NCBI GenBank assembly: GCA_024103005.1
Contig: JAGFJA010000047.1
Coordinates: 62,001-126,000, forward strand
Source of the DNA: Saprospiraceae bacterium
GTDB taxonomy: Bacteria; Bacteroidota; Bacteroidia; Chitinophagales; Saprospiraceae
Reading direction: 5' to 3'
Length of the DNA stretch: 64,000 bases
Below are positions 19,553-29,562 of the stretch, piece after piece. The position numbers and the translations under genes are program-made. The first letter of the stretch is position 1. The number at the start of each line of letters is the position of its first letter. The notes below the pieces were generated by a model. That model was not told the DNA's origin. It did not search any database and saw only the letters and a list, made by a program, of their open reading frames with translations.

Positions 19553-20564
19553 CCATTTTCTCAAACCAATCTTATTCAGCATTCAGCCGGAAAAAGCGCA
19601 TTATTTGGCCATGAAAGCTGCCGATACTTGTCGTCATCTTCCTTTTGGTAGTCGTTTTCTCAGAAAATTAGCAGGAGATATTCCTGATATTCCAATCAAT
19701 ATTTTAGGTCTAATTTTTAAAAATAAAGTCGGACTGGCTGCCGGATTCGATAAAAATGGTGAATATATTGAGGTATTAAAACATCTTGGGTTTGGCCATA
19801 TTGAAGTAGGAACAGTTACACCAAGGCCACAGCCGGGGAATAACCTTCCAAGATTGTTTCGCCTCAAAGATGATTATGCGCTGATCAACAGAATGGGTTT
19901 CAACAATAAAGGTGTCCACCATCTGGTTGAAAATCTCAGGCAACTTTCCTCAGAAAGGCCAATCCTGGGTGGAAATATAGGCAAAAACAAAGACACCCCT
20001 AACGAACAAGCATGGCAGGATTATATTTATTGCTTCAAATATTTACACCCGCATGTTGATTACTTTACAATCAATCTCAGCTCCCCAAATACTCCCGGAC
20101 TCAGGGCACTCCAGGAGAAAGAACCCCTCATTAAAATACTATCAGAGATTCAGCAATATAATCAAGGTCTTGAGCAGCCTAAACCTATTTTACTTAAAAT
20201 TTCACCCGACAATTCACAAACAGTCTTAGACGACATTATTCAGGTCGCTCAAGAATGCCGCATCAATGGCATCATAGCAACCAACACAACTATAGAGAGA
20301 AAGGGATTAATAACTCCTGAATGCATATTAAACGAAATAGGAAATGGCGGACTGAGCGGCAAACCATTGTTTAACAGATCTTTAGAAGTCGTCAGATATT
20401 TAAAAACTGCTTTACCGGATGAAATGGTCATTATTGGCGTCGGTGGAATTTCGGACCATGCTTCGTATATGAAGATGCTGGACTCCGGTGCGGATTTGGT
20501 ACAAATTTACACCACCTTTATTTACCAGGGAATGAAGACCGTCAAAAAAATAGTTCAGCAATAA
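19545..20564 (+). CDS. pyrD: Dihydroorotate dehydrogenase (quinone), class 2
   Basis: Fourth step of pyrimidine synthesis; FMN enzyme passing electrons to quinone at the inner membrane. Seen: N-terminal amphipathic extension (HFLKPILFSIQPEKAHYLAMKAA) typical of class 2, AAGFDKNGEYIEVLKHLGFGHIEVGTVTPRPQPGN, the catalytic-serine loop NLSSPNTPGLRALQ, and FMN phosphate site GVGGISDHASYMKMLDSGADLVQIYT. 339 residues. Overlaps the end of ogt by 8 bases. Confidence 0.97.
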   Translation: MYNHFLKPILFSIQPEKAHYLAMKAADTCRHLPFGSRFLRKLAGDIPDIPINILGLIFKNKVGLAAGFDKNGEYIEVLKHLGFGHIEVGTVTPRPQPGNNLPRLFRLKDDYALINRMGFNNKGVHHLVENLRQLSSERPILGGNIGKNKDTPNEQAWQDYIYCFKYLHPHVDYFTINLSSPNTPGLRALQEKEPLIKILSEIQQYNQGLEQPKPILLKISPDNSQTVLDDIIQVAQECRINGIIATNTTIERKGLITPECILNEIGNGGLSGKPLFNRSLEVVRYLKTALPDEMVIIGVGGISDHASYMKMLDSGADLVQIYTTFIYQGMKTVKKIVQQ

Positions 20565-20586
20565 TAAAATCTGGCATACAATCCAA

Positions 20587-22527
20587 ATGAAAAAGAAAGA
20601 ACCATTTGTACTGTCATACATAAATGCCTTACTTTACAGGCTGATGATAGTAATGATAATGTTCATGTTATGCAGAATACTTTTCTATCTCTATAACAGA
20701 ACATTATTTCCGGGATTACACTTTAAGGATACCCTTCATATAATACAAGGTGGATTGGTATTCGATACGGCAGCAATGTTTTATTTCAATGCTTTTTTTA
20801 TCGTACTTTCTCTGCTTCCTTTGCCTTTTATCGATCGAAAATGGTACCAGAGCATATTAAAATGGGTTTTTATCACATTTAATTCCATCGCCATTCTAAC
20901 CAATTGCATTGATTTTATATATTACCGGTTTACTTTAAAAAGAACTACCAGAACAATTTTTCAGGAATTTAGCCATGAGACCAACAAAGCAGGGCTTGGA
21001 AAGGATTTTATAATAGATTATTGGCATGTGATACTTCTTTTTGTTTGCCTGGTAATGTTTATGATTTGGCTTTACAATCGGGTTGAAGTCAGGCCTTCGG
21101 ATCGAAAACATTGGTGGTTCTATCCGCTAACTTTAGTTGCTTTATTGGTAAGTGCAACCCTGGCAGTTGGAGGCATCAGAGGTGGATTTAAACACAGTAC
21201 ACGACCTATTACGCTTTCAAATGCCGGAGAATATGTCCAAAGACCTGAACACATCAGCCTTGTACTAAATACCCCATTTTCGATAGTCAGAACCTGGACT
21301 AATACCGGGCTTCAGTTGGAAAAGTATTATTCTGATACAGAAGTCGAAAAAATATATACGCCTTTACATGCAGGTATTTCAAATTCAGCCAAATCCTTTC
21401 AGAAAAAAAATGTAGTTATCATCATCCTGGAAAGCTGGGGAAAAGAAGCAATAGGTGGATATAATCATGATCTGGATAAGGGTACTTACAAAGGCTATAC
21501 CCCGTTTTTTGATTCACTGATGCGACACAGCATGGTTTTTACAAATTCATTTGCGACCGGCAGGAAATCAATTGACGCTATACCGTCTTTACTGGGAAGT
21601 ATCCCAAATGGACAGGAACCTTTTGTCTTAACTCCCTATGTAGTGGACAGTATCCACAGCCTTCCCAATTTATTGGAAAAGGAAGGATATGATATAAGTT
21701 TTTTTCATGGGGCACCCAATGGATCTATGGGCTTTATGGCATTGACCAAACTCCTGGGTATCAACCAATATTATGGGAAAACAGAATATAATAACGATAA
21801 AGATTACGACGGAATTTGGGGCATCTGGGACGAACCATTCTTTCAATTCTTTGCAAATAAATTGAGTACATTTAAGCAGCCATTTTGCAGTACGATTTTT
21901 TCCGTGTCATCTCACCACCCTTTTATTGTACCAGATAAGTATAAGAATGTTTTTCTTAAAGGTCCCATTCCTGTACTCGAATGCATTGGATATACGGATA
22001 TGGCACTTAGGAAATTTTTTGAAACTGCCTCAAAAACTGATTGGTTTAAGAATACAATTTTTGTTATCAGTGCAGATCATGCAACCGAAACCTTTCATCC
22101 GGAATACAAGACAGCATGGGGTCAGGTAGCCATCCCATTAATTATTTATCAACCCGGAGATGAATCTTTCAAAGGAATATCAGATCGGATCTTTCAGCAA
22201 ATAGATGTCATGCCTACCGTACTGCGGTTAATAAATTACCCCAAGCCTTTTCTAGCCTATGGAAAAGATGTATTCAATCCGGAGGCATTAAACTTTGCCG
22301 TAAGTTACGGGGGGGGGTACCGCTGGATTCAGGACGATTATTTATTGTTTTTTGACGGGAATAGCTCCAAAGGATTGTATAATTATAAAACTGACAGATT
22401 ATTCAGACAAAATTTAATCACTGCCATGCCTGACCGTGTCAGTGAAATGGAAAAGAACCTTAAAGCATTTATTCAACAATATAACAACCGCTTAATCCGA
22501 AATCAACTTACATACCCTAATAAATAA
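20587..22527 (+). CDS. LTA synthase-like membrane sulfatase/phosphoethanolamine-transferase family protein
   Basis: Alkaline-phosphatase-superfamily protein with about five N-terminal membrane helices (residues ~10-215) and an extracytoplasmic sulfatase-like domain. Seen: IIILESWGKEAIGGY with the metal-binding Glu, the probable nucleophile region FATGRKSIDAIPSLLGSIP (Ser328, or Thr324), and VISADHATE with the metal-binding Asp-His. 646 residues. Gram-negatives make no lipoteichoic acid; relatives in Bacteroidota are thought to decorate envelope lipids or glycans, but the substrate is unknown. Starts 22 bases after pyrD, last gene of that run. Confidence 0.85.
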   Translation: MKKKEPFVLSYINALLYRLMIVMIMFMLCRILFYLYNRTLFPGLHFKDTLHIIQGGLVFDTAAMFYFNAFFIVLSLLPLPFIDRKWYQSILKWVFITFNSIAILTNCIDFIYYRFTLKRTTRTIFQEFSHETNKAGLGKDFIIDYWHVILLFVCLVMFMIWLYNRVEVRPSDRKHWWFYPLTLVALLVSATLAVGGIRGGFKHSTRPITLSNAGEYVQRPEHISLVLNTPFSIVRTWTNTGLQLEKYYSDTEVEKIYTPLHAGISNSAKSFQKKNVVIIILESWGKEAIGGYNHDLDKGTYKGYTPFFDSLMRHSMVFTNSFATGRKSIDAIPSLLGSIPNGQEPFVLTPYVVDSIHSLPNLLEKEGYDISFFHGAPNGSMGFMALTKLLGINQYYGKTEYNNDKDYDGIWGIWDEPFFQFFANKLSTFKQPFCSTIFSVSSHHPFIVPDKYKNVFLKGPIPVLECIGYTDMALRKFFETASKTDWFKNTIFVISADHATETFHPEYKTAWGQVAIPLIIYQPGDESFKGISDRIFQQIDVMPTVLRLINYPKPFLAYGKDVFNPEALNFAVSYGGGYRWIQDDYLLFFDGNSSKGLYNYKTDRLFRQNLITAMPDRVSEMEKNLKAFIQQYNNRLIRNQLTYPNK

Positions 22528-22648
22528 AAACGAGGCAACTGTATAAAGTACTTTCAAAATTTGAGGGTTATGCTATCTAATTGAATTATTTTCTCTTTAA
22601 AATTACAAAAATCATTATCTTGTATTTTTTCTTTCAAATGAAGTAAAA

Positions 22649-24607
22649 ATGACTACACCGAAACTTCTTTGGCAGCCAACAGAAGAGCAAATCAAAAACA
22701 GTAACCTTTATAAATACCGGAAATATTTAGAAAGCAAGTATAATCTCAACTTCCAATCATACGACGATATATGGAAATGGTCCAATAAAAATTCGGGTTT
22801 ATTTTGGTCCGGTTTGTTTGAATATTTTAAATTAATTTATGAAGGATCACCTGAACCGGCTTTTTCAGGAGATGAAATGCCCGATGTGAGATGGTTTGAA
22901 AATATACGACTTAATCTGGCAGAAAATTTGACCCGATTCCGGTCATCAGAAAAAATTGCAGTCATTGAAACAGATGAATCTGGTCAATATAGATCTTATA
23001 CCTGGCATGAATTAATGTCGACGGCCGGTGCCATTCAACAGCAGCTATACGAATGGGGTCTTAAAAAAGGAGATAGAGTCTGTGGTATATTGCCGAATAA
23101 CTTCCACACGACCGCTGCCTTTCTGGCGGTAACAGCAGGCGGGTTAATCTGGTCCTGTTGTTCTCCCGAATTCGGAGTTGAAAGTATCCTTGATCGTTTT
23201 AGTCAGATAAAGCCATCCGTGCTCCTTTGCATTGACAACTATATGTATGGAGGTAAATCATTTGACCTGAAGAGAAAGAACAATGAAATAGCCCAATCTT
23301 TAGATAGTGTAGAATTTATTTTCAACCTTAGCAAAATAAAATCTTCCTCAGATACTGAACAAAGGTGGCTGGTAGATATGGATTGCTCCCGGTCTTCTGA
23401 GCTTCGATTTGAAAGAGTATGTTTCTCCGATCCTTTATGGGTATTATACAGTTCAGGAACGACAGGGGCACCCAAAGCAATTACCCATTGCCACGGTGGT
23501 GTATTACTGGAATTGCAAAAGTATCATGCATTTCACAATGATGTCAAGCAGGGTGAATTGTTCTTTTGGTATTCAACCACAGGCTGGATGATGTGGAATT
23601 ACCTACATGGAGCATGGTTGATGGATGCCTCAATACTATTATATGACGGAAGTCCGGGCTACCCCGTAGTGGATAATTTGTGGCACCTGGCTGAAAAATA
23701 CCAAATCAGTCACTTTGGCACCAGTGCACCTTATATCCTGGCAAATAAAAAGGCAGGCATAAATGTGATGAAAAAATATAACCTGGAAAAGCTGAGGTCT
23801 ATCGGATCTACCGGTTCACCATTGCCTCCGGAAGGATTTGATTATGTATATGAATCTATTAAAGAGGATGTATGGCTGTGCTCAATGAGTGGTGGAACAG
23901 ATGTTTGCACAGCTTTTGTCGGAGGCAATCCGACCCTACCCGTTTATGAGGGAGAAATTCAGTGCCGGGCTCTTGGCTGTAATTTATGGTGTTTTGATGA
24001 AGAAGGGCATGCTGTAGAAAATATGGAAGGAGAAATGGTTATTTTACAATCAATGCCTTGTATGCCTATCTATTTCTGGAATGATCCGGATAAAATCAGA
24101 TATCGGGAAAGCTATTTTGAAATGTATCCGGGAATATGGCGTCACGGTGACTGGATCAGGATTACCCCACGGGGAGGTGTCGTCATATACGGTCGGTCGG
24201 ATGCAACACTTAACAGACAAGGTATCCGCATCGGTACAAGTGAAATATACCGTAGTATTGACCATCTTGACGAAATAACCGACAGCCTGATAATCCATAT
24301 AGAACGTAAGGATGGGAATCACTGGATGCCTTTGTTTGTTGTATTAAAACCCGACAGTCAACTTACGGATGAGCTGAAAAAGAAAATTAATAACCAATTA
24401 AAAAATGATTATAGCCCGAGACACGTACCTGATGAAATCATTCGTGTAGAAGGTATCCCATATACCTTAAGCGGAAAGAAAATGGAAACTCCGATTAAAA
24501 AATTATTATCAGGCAGGCCACCAGAAAAATGCTTTAATCCGGATACAGTAAGAAACCCTGAAAGCCTTGACTATTTTTATCGCCTGGCTCATGAAATTAA
24601 TAAATAA
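22649..24607 (+). CDS. Acetoacetyl-CoA synthetase
   Basis: Activates acetoacetate with ATP and CoA. Seen: ANL-superfamily enzyme, 652 residues, with N-terminal AcsA-like cap (IWKWSNKNSGLFWSGLFEYF), AMP-binding P-loop YSSGTTGAPKAITHCHGG, FWYSTTGWMMWNYL, motif GRSDATLNRQGIRIGTSEIY and the C-terminal lysine loop YTLSGKKMETPIKKLL. These match acetoacetate-CoA ligases rather than acetyl-CoA synthetase. The 121-base gap before it and the 171 bases after, very AT-rich, suggest a single-gene unit. Physiological role (ketone-body or polyhydroxybutyrate breakdown, leucine degradation) is inference. Confidence 0.93.
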   Translation: MTTPKLLWQPTEEQIKNSNLYKYRKYLESKYNLNFQSYDDIWKWSNKNSGLFWSGLFEYFKLIYEGSPEPAFSGDEMPDVRWFENIRLNLAENLTRFRSSEKIAVIETDESGQYRSYTWHELMSTAGAIQQQLYEWGLKKGDRVCGILPNNFHTTAAFLAVTAGGLIWSCCSPEFGVESILDRFSQIKPSVLLCIDNYMYGGKSFDLKRKNNEIAQSLDSVEFIFNLSKIKSSSDTEQRWLVDMDCSRSSELRFERVCFSDPLWVLYSSGTTGAPKAITHCHGGVLLELQKYHAFHNDVKQGELFFWYSTTGWMMWNYLHGAWLMDASILLYDGSPGYPVVDNLWHLAEKYQISHFGTSAPYILANKKAGINVMKKYNLEKLRSIGSTGSPLPPEGFDYVYESIKEDVWLCSMSGGTDVCTAFVGGNPTLPVYEGEIQCRALGCNLWCFDEEGHAVENMEGEMVILQSMPCMPIYFWNDPDKIRYRESYFEMYPGIWRHGDWIRITPRGGVVIYGRSDATLNRQGIRIGTSEIYRSIDHLDEITDSLIIHIERKDGNHWMPLFVVLKPDSQLTDELKKKINNQLKNDYSPRHVPDEIIRVEGIPYTLSGKKMETPIKKLLSGRPPEKCFNPDTVRNPESLDYFYRLAHEINK

Positions 24608-24757
24608 AATAATTGATATTAAACAATTGATATACAATAATATATATAATATTATTTTATATTATATTATGCTTTAAAGTTAAAAAAATCTTAATCAGGA
24701 TTCATCTTAAACTTCCTAATAAATTCACAAAAAATCACATAACAAAAAACTATTATA

Positions 24758-24765
24758 TAAATTTG
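24758..24765 (+). promoter_or_regulatory. -7 promoter box TAAATTTG
   Basis: Exact TAnnTTTG match 13 bases before the DUF1573 start codon, implying a very short leader. No clear -33 element. Confidence 0.45.
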
Positions 24766-24778
24766 TAAAAAAAATTAA

Positions 24779-25210
24779 ATGAAACAATTTTCAATATCGG
24801 CAATATACTTCCTTTTCATCCTTGTTTTAACTTCTTGCCAATCTGATAAAAAACCGGGAGAAAGCCAGCAACCCTCTCAAAACAATACCACCTCGGTCAA
24901 CAATACCGGTGTCTCACTGGATTATTATGTTCACGATGTAGGCGCAATCCCACGGGATATTCCCAAAACAGTTACTGTTGTTATATCCAATAATAAACCC
25001 GATTCCATTGTAATCACCGGAACACCTACTACCTGTGACTGCATGAAAGTAGATCTGCAAAAGAAAACAATTCCTTCAGGTGACACCGCCCACATGAATG
25101 TAACCTATAACGCACGTATCCCCGGTTTGTTTGAAAAAGATGTTTATATAGACTTTATAGGACAGGATTCGACCCTGAGGTTTACCATGAAGGGACACGT
25201 AAAGCAATAG
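24779..25210 (+). CDS. DUF1573 lipoprotein
   Basis: Small exported lipoprotein: signal peptide with lipobox LTSC, a 30-residue Gln/Ser/Asn-rich linker, then one DUF1573 domain (Ig-like beta fold), recognised by 'VHDVGAIPRDIPKTVTVVISN', 'TCDCMKVDL' and the closing 'TMKGHVKQ'. 143 residues. DUF1573 proteins are abundant in Bacteroidota and of unknown function. Convergent with mutS, 11 bases between stops, no obvious terminator. Confidence 0.87.
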   Translation: MKQFSISAIYFLFILVLTSCQSDKKPGESQQPSQNNTTSVNNTGVSLDYYVHDVGAIPRDIPKTVTVVISNNKPDSIVITGTPTTCDCMKVDLQKKTIPSGDTAHMNVTYNARIPGLFEKDVYIDFIGQDSTLRFTMKGHVKQ

Positions 25211-25221
25211 AGTTATTTGAA

Positions 25222-27891
25222 TTAAATATTGTCCAGCAGGCTTTTTTTAGCCAATTCCTGCAACTCCTTCAATTTGATAAGGCAATCTATCGGAGTCATT
25301 ATTTCAGGTTGAATATCCAAGAGAATATTCCTTATCTCGCCTATATTTGGATCATCCGTTTCAAATATAGACAATTGATATGCAGGAGCTTTTAATGACT
25401 GAAGCATTTCAGAACGCTGTTTCTTCCCCACCCCGGAAAGTGTACCTGACTGCTCTTCCAGATGACGCATTATCTGATTGGACCGATTAATGATTTGATT
25501 TGGCATTCCTGCCATACGTGCAACATGAATACCAAAGCTGTGTTCACTTCCGCCTTCAACCAATTTATACAGGAAGATAACCTTATCCTTTGATTCCTTC
25601 ACTGCCAAATTGTAGTTTTTTATTCGGGGAAGTTTAACTGACAGTTCATTCAGCTCATGGTAATGGGTTGCAAATAAGGTTTTGGGGCGGCCGGCATCGT
25701 TATCATGTAAATATTCAGCCAATGCCCAGGCAATGGATATGCCATCGTAGGTGGCCGTTCCTCTTCCGATCTCATCCAACAAAATTAAGCTCCTGTCTGT
25801 CAGATTATTCATTATACTCGCTGTCTCATTCATTTCTACCATGAAGGTAGATTCCCCTCCACTTATATTATCTGATGCTCCAACACGTGTAAATAGCTTA
25901 TCCACAATTGAAAGTTTAGCCTTCTCAGCCGGAACAAAGGAGCCTATCTGAGCCATAAGGGCAATCAACCCGGTTTGTCTTAAAACAGCTGACTTACCTG
26001 CCATATTGGGTCCGGTAAGTATGATAATTTGTTGACTCTGGTGATCTAAATACAGGTCATTTGGTATATACTTTTTCTCATGACCCAGAGTCACTTCAAT
26101 GATCGGATGCCGACCCTGTATTATTTCAATAATACCTTCATCATTAAATTCAGGCATGGAATAGTTATACATCTTAGCCTGAAGAGCAAAGGAAGAAAGG
26201 CAGTCTAAACCTGCGATAACCAGACAGTTGGATTGAATTACTTCTATATACTGATTGATGTCATGAACAAGTTTCATAAAGATTTGCTCTTCTAATTCCT
26301 GTGCCATCACCTCAGCTTGCAGTATCTTAGACTCTAATGTTTTCAACTCCTCCGTAACATATCTTTCTGCATTGGCAAGGGTTTGCTTTCTGATCCAGTA
26401 GTCCGGCAAACTTGCAAACTTATGCTTGGCAGTAACTTCCAGGTAATATCCAAAAACATTATTAAAGCCTAGTTTTAAATTCGCAATACCTGAGGATTCC
26501 GCCTCTCTGGCAAGGACTTCATTCATCACCTCTTTACTGTGATGGATAAGATATCGATATTCATCAAGTGAATTATCTACGCCTTCACAAATGGCATTTC
26601 CCTTGGAGATAAGTGTCGGCGCATCTTCCTGCAAAGTAGAATTTATTAATTCAATCAGATTCCCGCAAGCATCTAAGGAAACCTCGTATTGACTTAAATC
26701 GGCTAATCCTAATTCATTCAATACATTTTTCAGGGATTCTATAGCTTTCAATGCCTTCTTAAGCTGCAACACTTCTCTGGGCTGAATTTTTCCCATTGCC
26801 GATTTCGAAATGAGTCTTTCCAAATCACCTATCTGTTTCATATGATTTGAAATATTCCGCAAAACAGGCTCATTTGAAACCAGATAATTTACGATTTGAT
26901 GACGGGAAGCAATTTCATTTTTATCCAATATGGGCATCAAAACCCACTTTCTCAGCAGACGTGTCCCCATTGGAGTGGAACAGTGGTCCAGAATATCAAC
27001 CAGGCTTCTTCCATGTTGAGGTGAATCATTGATCAACTCCAGGTTCTGAATAGTAAATCTGTCAAGCCACATGTATTTCTCCTGGGTGATTCTTGAAATT
27101 TTATTGATATGACTAACATCTTTATTTTCATTTAATTCAAGATAATAAAGGATCGCTCCCGCTGCTATCTGGGCTGCCGGAATATCTTCAATACTAAATC
27201 CTTTTAATGAGTTTACCTGAAAGTGATTCAATAATTTCTGGTAAGCGGTATCCCTGACAAAAACCCAGTCATCAAGCAAGAAAGTAGGAAAATTATGCCG
27301 AACGATTTCATTCAGCATCTTCTTTTCTTTTTTGTTGAAGACTATTTCTGCGGGTCGAAATCTTTGGAAAAGACTATCAATCAGGCCCTTGTTTCCTTGC
27401 GCTATTTTAAATTCACCGGTTGATAAATCCAGAAATGCAACACCAAATAAATCTTGATTCTCTACATGGATAGCACACAAATAATTATTAGCACCGGATT
27501 GCAAGATAGATTCATCCAGTGTAAGGCCCGGAGTAACAACGTTGGTAACTCCCCTCTTGACTATTTTTTTCTCTTTACTCGGCTTTTCCAGCTGATCGCA
27601 GATAGCTACCCTATACCCTTCCCTCACAAGCCTTGGAAGGTAAATGTCAAGTGAATGATGAGGGAAGCCGGCTAATTCCGTATTAGAACCGCCATTGTTT
27701 CTACTTGTCAGGATAATTCCAAGAATTCCGGCAATTTTAACAGCATCATCACCGAAGGATTCATAAAAATCACCCACCCTGAAAAGCAAAAGAGCATCCG
27801 GATATTTTGCTTTAATCTCATTATACTGCTTCATGAGTGGTGTTACACTCCCATCTGAACTTAAATTTGAATCCTTATTTGATTTTTTCAA
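25222..27891 (-). CDS. mutS: DNA mismatch repair protein MutS
   Basis: Mismatch recognition ATPase. Seen: mismatch-binding FxE motif RVGDFYESFGDDA, connector, lever and clamp regions, Walker A GPNMAGKSAVLRQTG, Walker B LILLDEIGRGTATYDG and the helix-turn-helix at 'GIHVARMAGMPNQIINRS'. 889 residues, MutS1 type. The longest start is a TTG at 27891; the first internal ATG (codon 19, MKQYNEIKAKYPD) would still keep the FxE motif, but homologues usually have a few residues before it. A near-consensus -7 box TAAATTTA (27911-27918) lies upstream, giving a short leader. Confidence 0.97.
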   Translation of the reverse strand: MKKSNKDSNLSSDGSVTPLMKQYNEIKAKYPDALLLFRVGDFYESFGDDAVKIAGILGIILTSRNNGGSNTELAGFPHHSLDIYLPRLVREGYRVAICDQLEKPSKEKKIVKRGVTNVVTPGLTLDESILQSGANNYLCAIHVENQDLFGVAFLDLSTGEFKIAQGNKGLIDSLFQRFRPAEIVFNKKEKKMLNEIVRHNFPTFLLDDWVFVRDTAYQKLLNHFQVNSLKGFSIEDIPAAQIAAGAILYYLELNENKDVSHINKISRITQEKYMWLDRFTIQNLELINDSPQHGRSLVDILDHCSTPMGTRLLRKWVLMPILDKNEIASRHQIVNYLVSNEPVLRNISNHMKQIGDLERLISKSAMGKIQPREVLQLKKALKAIESLKNVLNELGLADLSQYEVSLDACGNLIELINSTLQEDAPTLISKGNAICEGVDNSLDEYRYLIHHSKEVMNEVLAREAESSGIANLKLGFNNVFGYYLEVTAKHKFASLPDYWIRKQTLANAERYVTEELKTLESKILQAEVMAQELEEQIFMKLVHDINQYIEVIQSNCLVIAGLDCLSSFALQAKMYNYSMPEFNDEGIIEIIQGRHPIIEVTLGHEKKYIPNDLYLDHQSQQIIILTGPNMAGKSAVLRQTGLIALMAQIGSFVPAEKAKLSIVDKLFTRVGASDNISGGESTFMVEMNETASIMNNLTDRSLILLDEIGRGTATYDGISIAWALAEYLHDNDAGRPKTLFATHYHELNELSVKLPRIKNYNLAVKESKDKVIFLYKLVEGGSEHSFGIHVARMAGMPNQIINRSNQIMRHLEEQSGTLSGVGKKQRSEMLQSLKAPAYQLSIFETDDPNIGEIRNILLDIQPEIMTPIDCLIKLKELQELAKKSLLDNI

Positions 27892-27930
27892 AATTTTATT
27901 TTTAAAAGGCTAAATTTAGAAACAACGCTA

Positions 27931-27938
27931 TATATTTG
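27931..27938 (+). promoter_or_regulatory. -7 promoter box TATATTTG
   Basis: Exact TAnnTTTG match about 75 bases before the start at 28012, divergent from the putative mutS promoter in the 120-base gap. No clear -33. Confidence 0.45.
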
Positions 27939-28011
27939 CGAGAAAATTAGGTAAATTATTCATTATTAAATTCCATTTCCAATTAAAGGATTTAATTAGA
28001 ACCAATTACGT

Positions 28012-28491
28012 ATGGCAAAATATTTCGATTCTATTTCCAGTGAAGACAAACAAATTCTTAAGGAAGCCTTTGTCAATATAACTTTACTCATCGCGTCGTC
28101 TGATAACAAGCTTACACAGAAGGAGATTGACGAAGCTGTGAATACCGTTAAAGTACGTGGATATGAAGCTAATAGTTTATTTTCTACTTTCTACGATGAA
28201 ATTAATGCTACTTTCAGGGAAGATTTAGAAAAAGCAAGCCATGAACATAGCATTGAAAAGAAAGAAATAGATTATTACGCCCGTAAAATATCCAGAGTCA
28301 ATCCGATATTGGAAAGACTTCCAAGCTCTGTTGCAAAAAAATTATATAAAGATTATAAAAGTTTTGCACACCGAATTGCCAACGCAGACGGAGGATTTTT
28401 GGGTTTTGCAAAAGTAACCATTGAAGAAAAAAACCTCATCCGCCTGCCTATGATAATACCTGCATGGCATGATGATGAAGAAGAAGAATAA
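28012..28491 (+). CDS. Uncharacterised small, charged, probably cytoplasmic protein
   Basis: Not recognised. Seen: 159 residues, all-helical look, no signal peptide or membrane helix. The N-terminal stretch 'FVNITLLIASSDNKLTQKEIDEAVNTVKVRGYE' resembles the helix pair of TerB-like domains, only a weak suggestion. A central charged region is followed by 'RIANADGGFLGFAKVTIEEKNLIRLPMIIPAWHD' and an acidic tail DDEEEE. It has its own -7 box (27931-27938); prmC follows 64 bases on. Codon use looks like the neighbours, so nothing suggests recent transfer. Confidence 0.7.
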   Translation: MAKYFDSISSEDKQILKEAFVNITLLIASSDNKLTQKEIDEAVNTVKVRGYEANSLFSTFYDEINATFREDLEKASHEHSIEKKEIDYYARKISRVNPILERLPSSVAKKLYKDYKSFAHRIANADGGFLGFAKVTIEEKNLIRLPMIIPAWHDDEEEE

Positions 28492-28555
28492 GGTATTATG
28501 ATGACGTTATTATCCAAATTTTAATGTCATACCTTATTTAATTCTAATTTTTATC

Positions 28556-29392
28556 ATGGCTTTTTACCATTTGGATCAAATCGAAAACAATCTCCTCAGA
28601 TTAAAGGACTTATATGGCGAAAGAGAATATAATGCCATTGTCAGAACTCTTTGGTTAGATTTTTTACAGGTGCCAAAAAACTACAAATTATCCGACTTAT
28701 CTGAAAAAAATATTCTGGATTTACAATTTGCTATAGAGCAACTCCTTGATTTACGTCCGATACAATATATCACCTCAAAAGCTTGGTTTTACGGTTTTCC
28801 TTTTTATGTAAACGAAAATGTATTGATTCCGAGACCAGAAACTGAGGAATTGGTTGAACTTTCACTTAAAATTATCCAAAAATATCAATTCCAAATTGCT
28901 TTAGATATAGGGTGTGGTAGTGGCATCATTCCGGTAACCATCAAGAAAAAATTACCAAAAGTAAAACTTTATGCCACAGACATTTCATCTGATGCGCTTA
29001 AAGTAAGCCGAAAGAATGCCGAAGAGTTGGCAGTGGATGTAATTTTCATTAAAGATAATATTCTTCAACCCGATCTAACCAAATTTCCTGATTTTGATCT
29101 GATTATAAGCAATCCCCCTTACATTACCAGGGAAGAAATGGCTTTAATGTCACTATCTACTATACAAAATGAACCGCATTTAGCCCTGTTTGCAAATAAC
29201 CCAAGTCAATTTTATCACGCCATTTTCAAATTTGCCAAAGAAAAACTGAAAAAAACCGGTATTATTTTATTGGAATGCAATGAATTTCACATTGAAGAAA
29301 TTTCAACATTGGCTAAGGATTATTCTTTCTCTGCAACTATCATTCATAAGGATCTGCAAGGCAAACAACGGATACTTCAAGTTTTGAGATAG
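28556..29392 (+). CDS. prmC: Release factor glutamine N5-methyltransferase
   Basis: Methylates the GGQ glutamine of peptide-chain release factors. Seen: N-terminal helical domain, YITSKAWFYGFPFYVNENVLIPRPETEELVE, SAM-binding ALDIGCGSGIIPV and the catalytic NPPYI motif (Asn near residue 185). 278 residues. 64 bases after the unknown gene at 28012, probably the same transcript. Confidence 0.94.
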   Translation: MAFYHLDQIENNLLRLKDLYGEREYNAIVRTLWLDFLQVPKNYKLSDLSEKNILDLQFAIEQLLDLRPIQYITSKAWFYGFPFYVNENVLIPRPETEELVELSLKIIQKYQFQIALDIGCGSGIIPVTIKKKLPKVKLYATDISSDALKVSRKNAEELAVDVIFIKDNILQPDLTKFPDFDLIISNPPYITREEMALMSLSTIQNEPHLALFANNPSQFYHAIFKFAKEKLKKTGIILLECNEFHIEEISTLAKDYSFSATIIHKDLQGKQRILQVLR

Positions 29393-29531
29393 TTATGCAA
29401 AAGAGCGACCATAATCACGTTTTCTTTTATTAATACAGTGTTATTTTTTATTTTTACGTATATAAACAACTAATTATCTGTTTATTATAATGTAATATTA
29501 ATTATATATTTAAAAATTCTCGAATATAAGC

Positions 29532-29558
29532 CCAATTTGGTAAATTTGCCCAAATTGG
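29532..29558 (+). promoter_or_regulatory. Promoter -7 box inside a perfect 9-bp inverted repeat (candidate operator)
   Basis: Arms CCAATTTGG (29532-29540) and CCAAATTGG (29550-29558) are exact reverse complements. The 9-base spacer consists of the -7 box TAAATTTG (29541-29548) plus one base. A dimeric regulator bound here would cover the promoter of the 1844-residue surface protein. Alternatively the repeat is chance AT-rich symmetry. Confidence 0.5.
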
Positions 29559-29562
29559 AGAC

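Noticed and set aside
28490-28533. AAGGTAT...ATACCTT hairpin after the unknown gene
   Set aside because: Long, AT-rich loop and no T-run; too weak to call a terminator, and prmC follows in the same direction.
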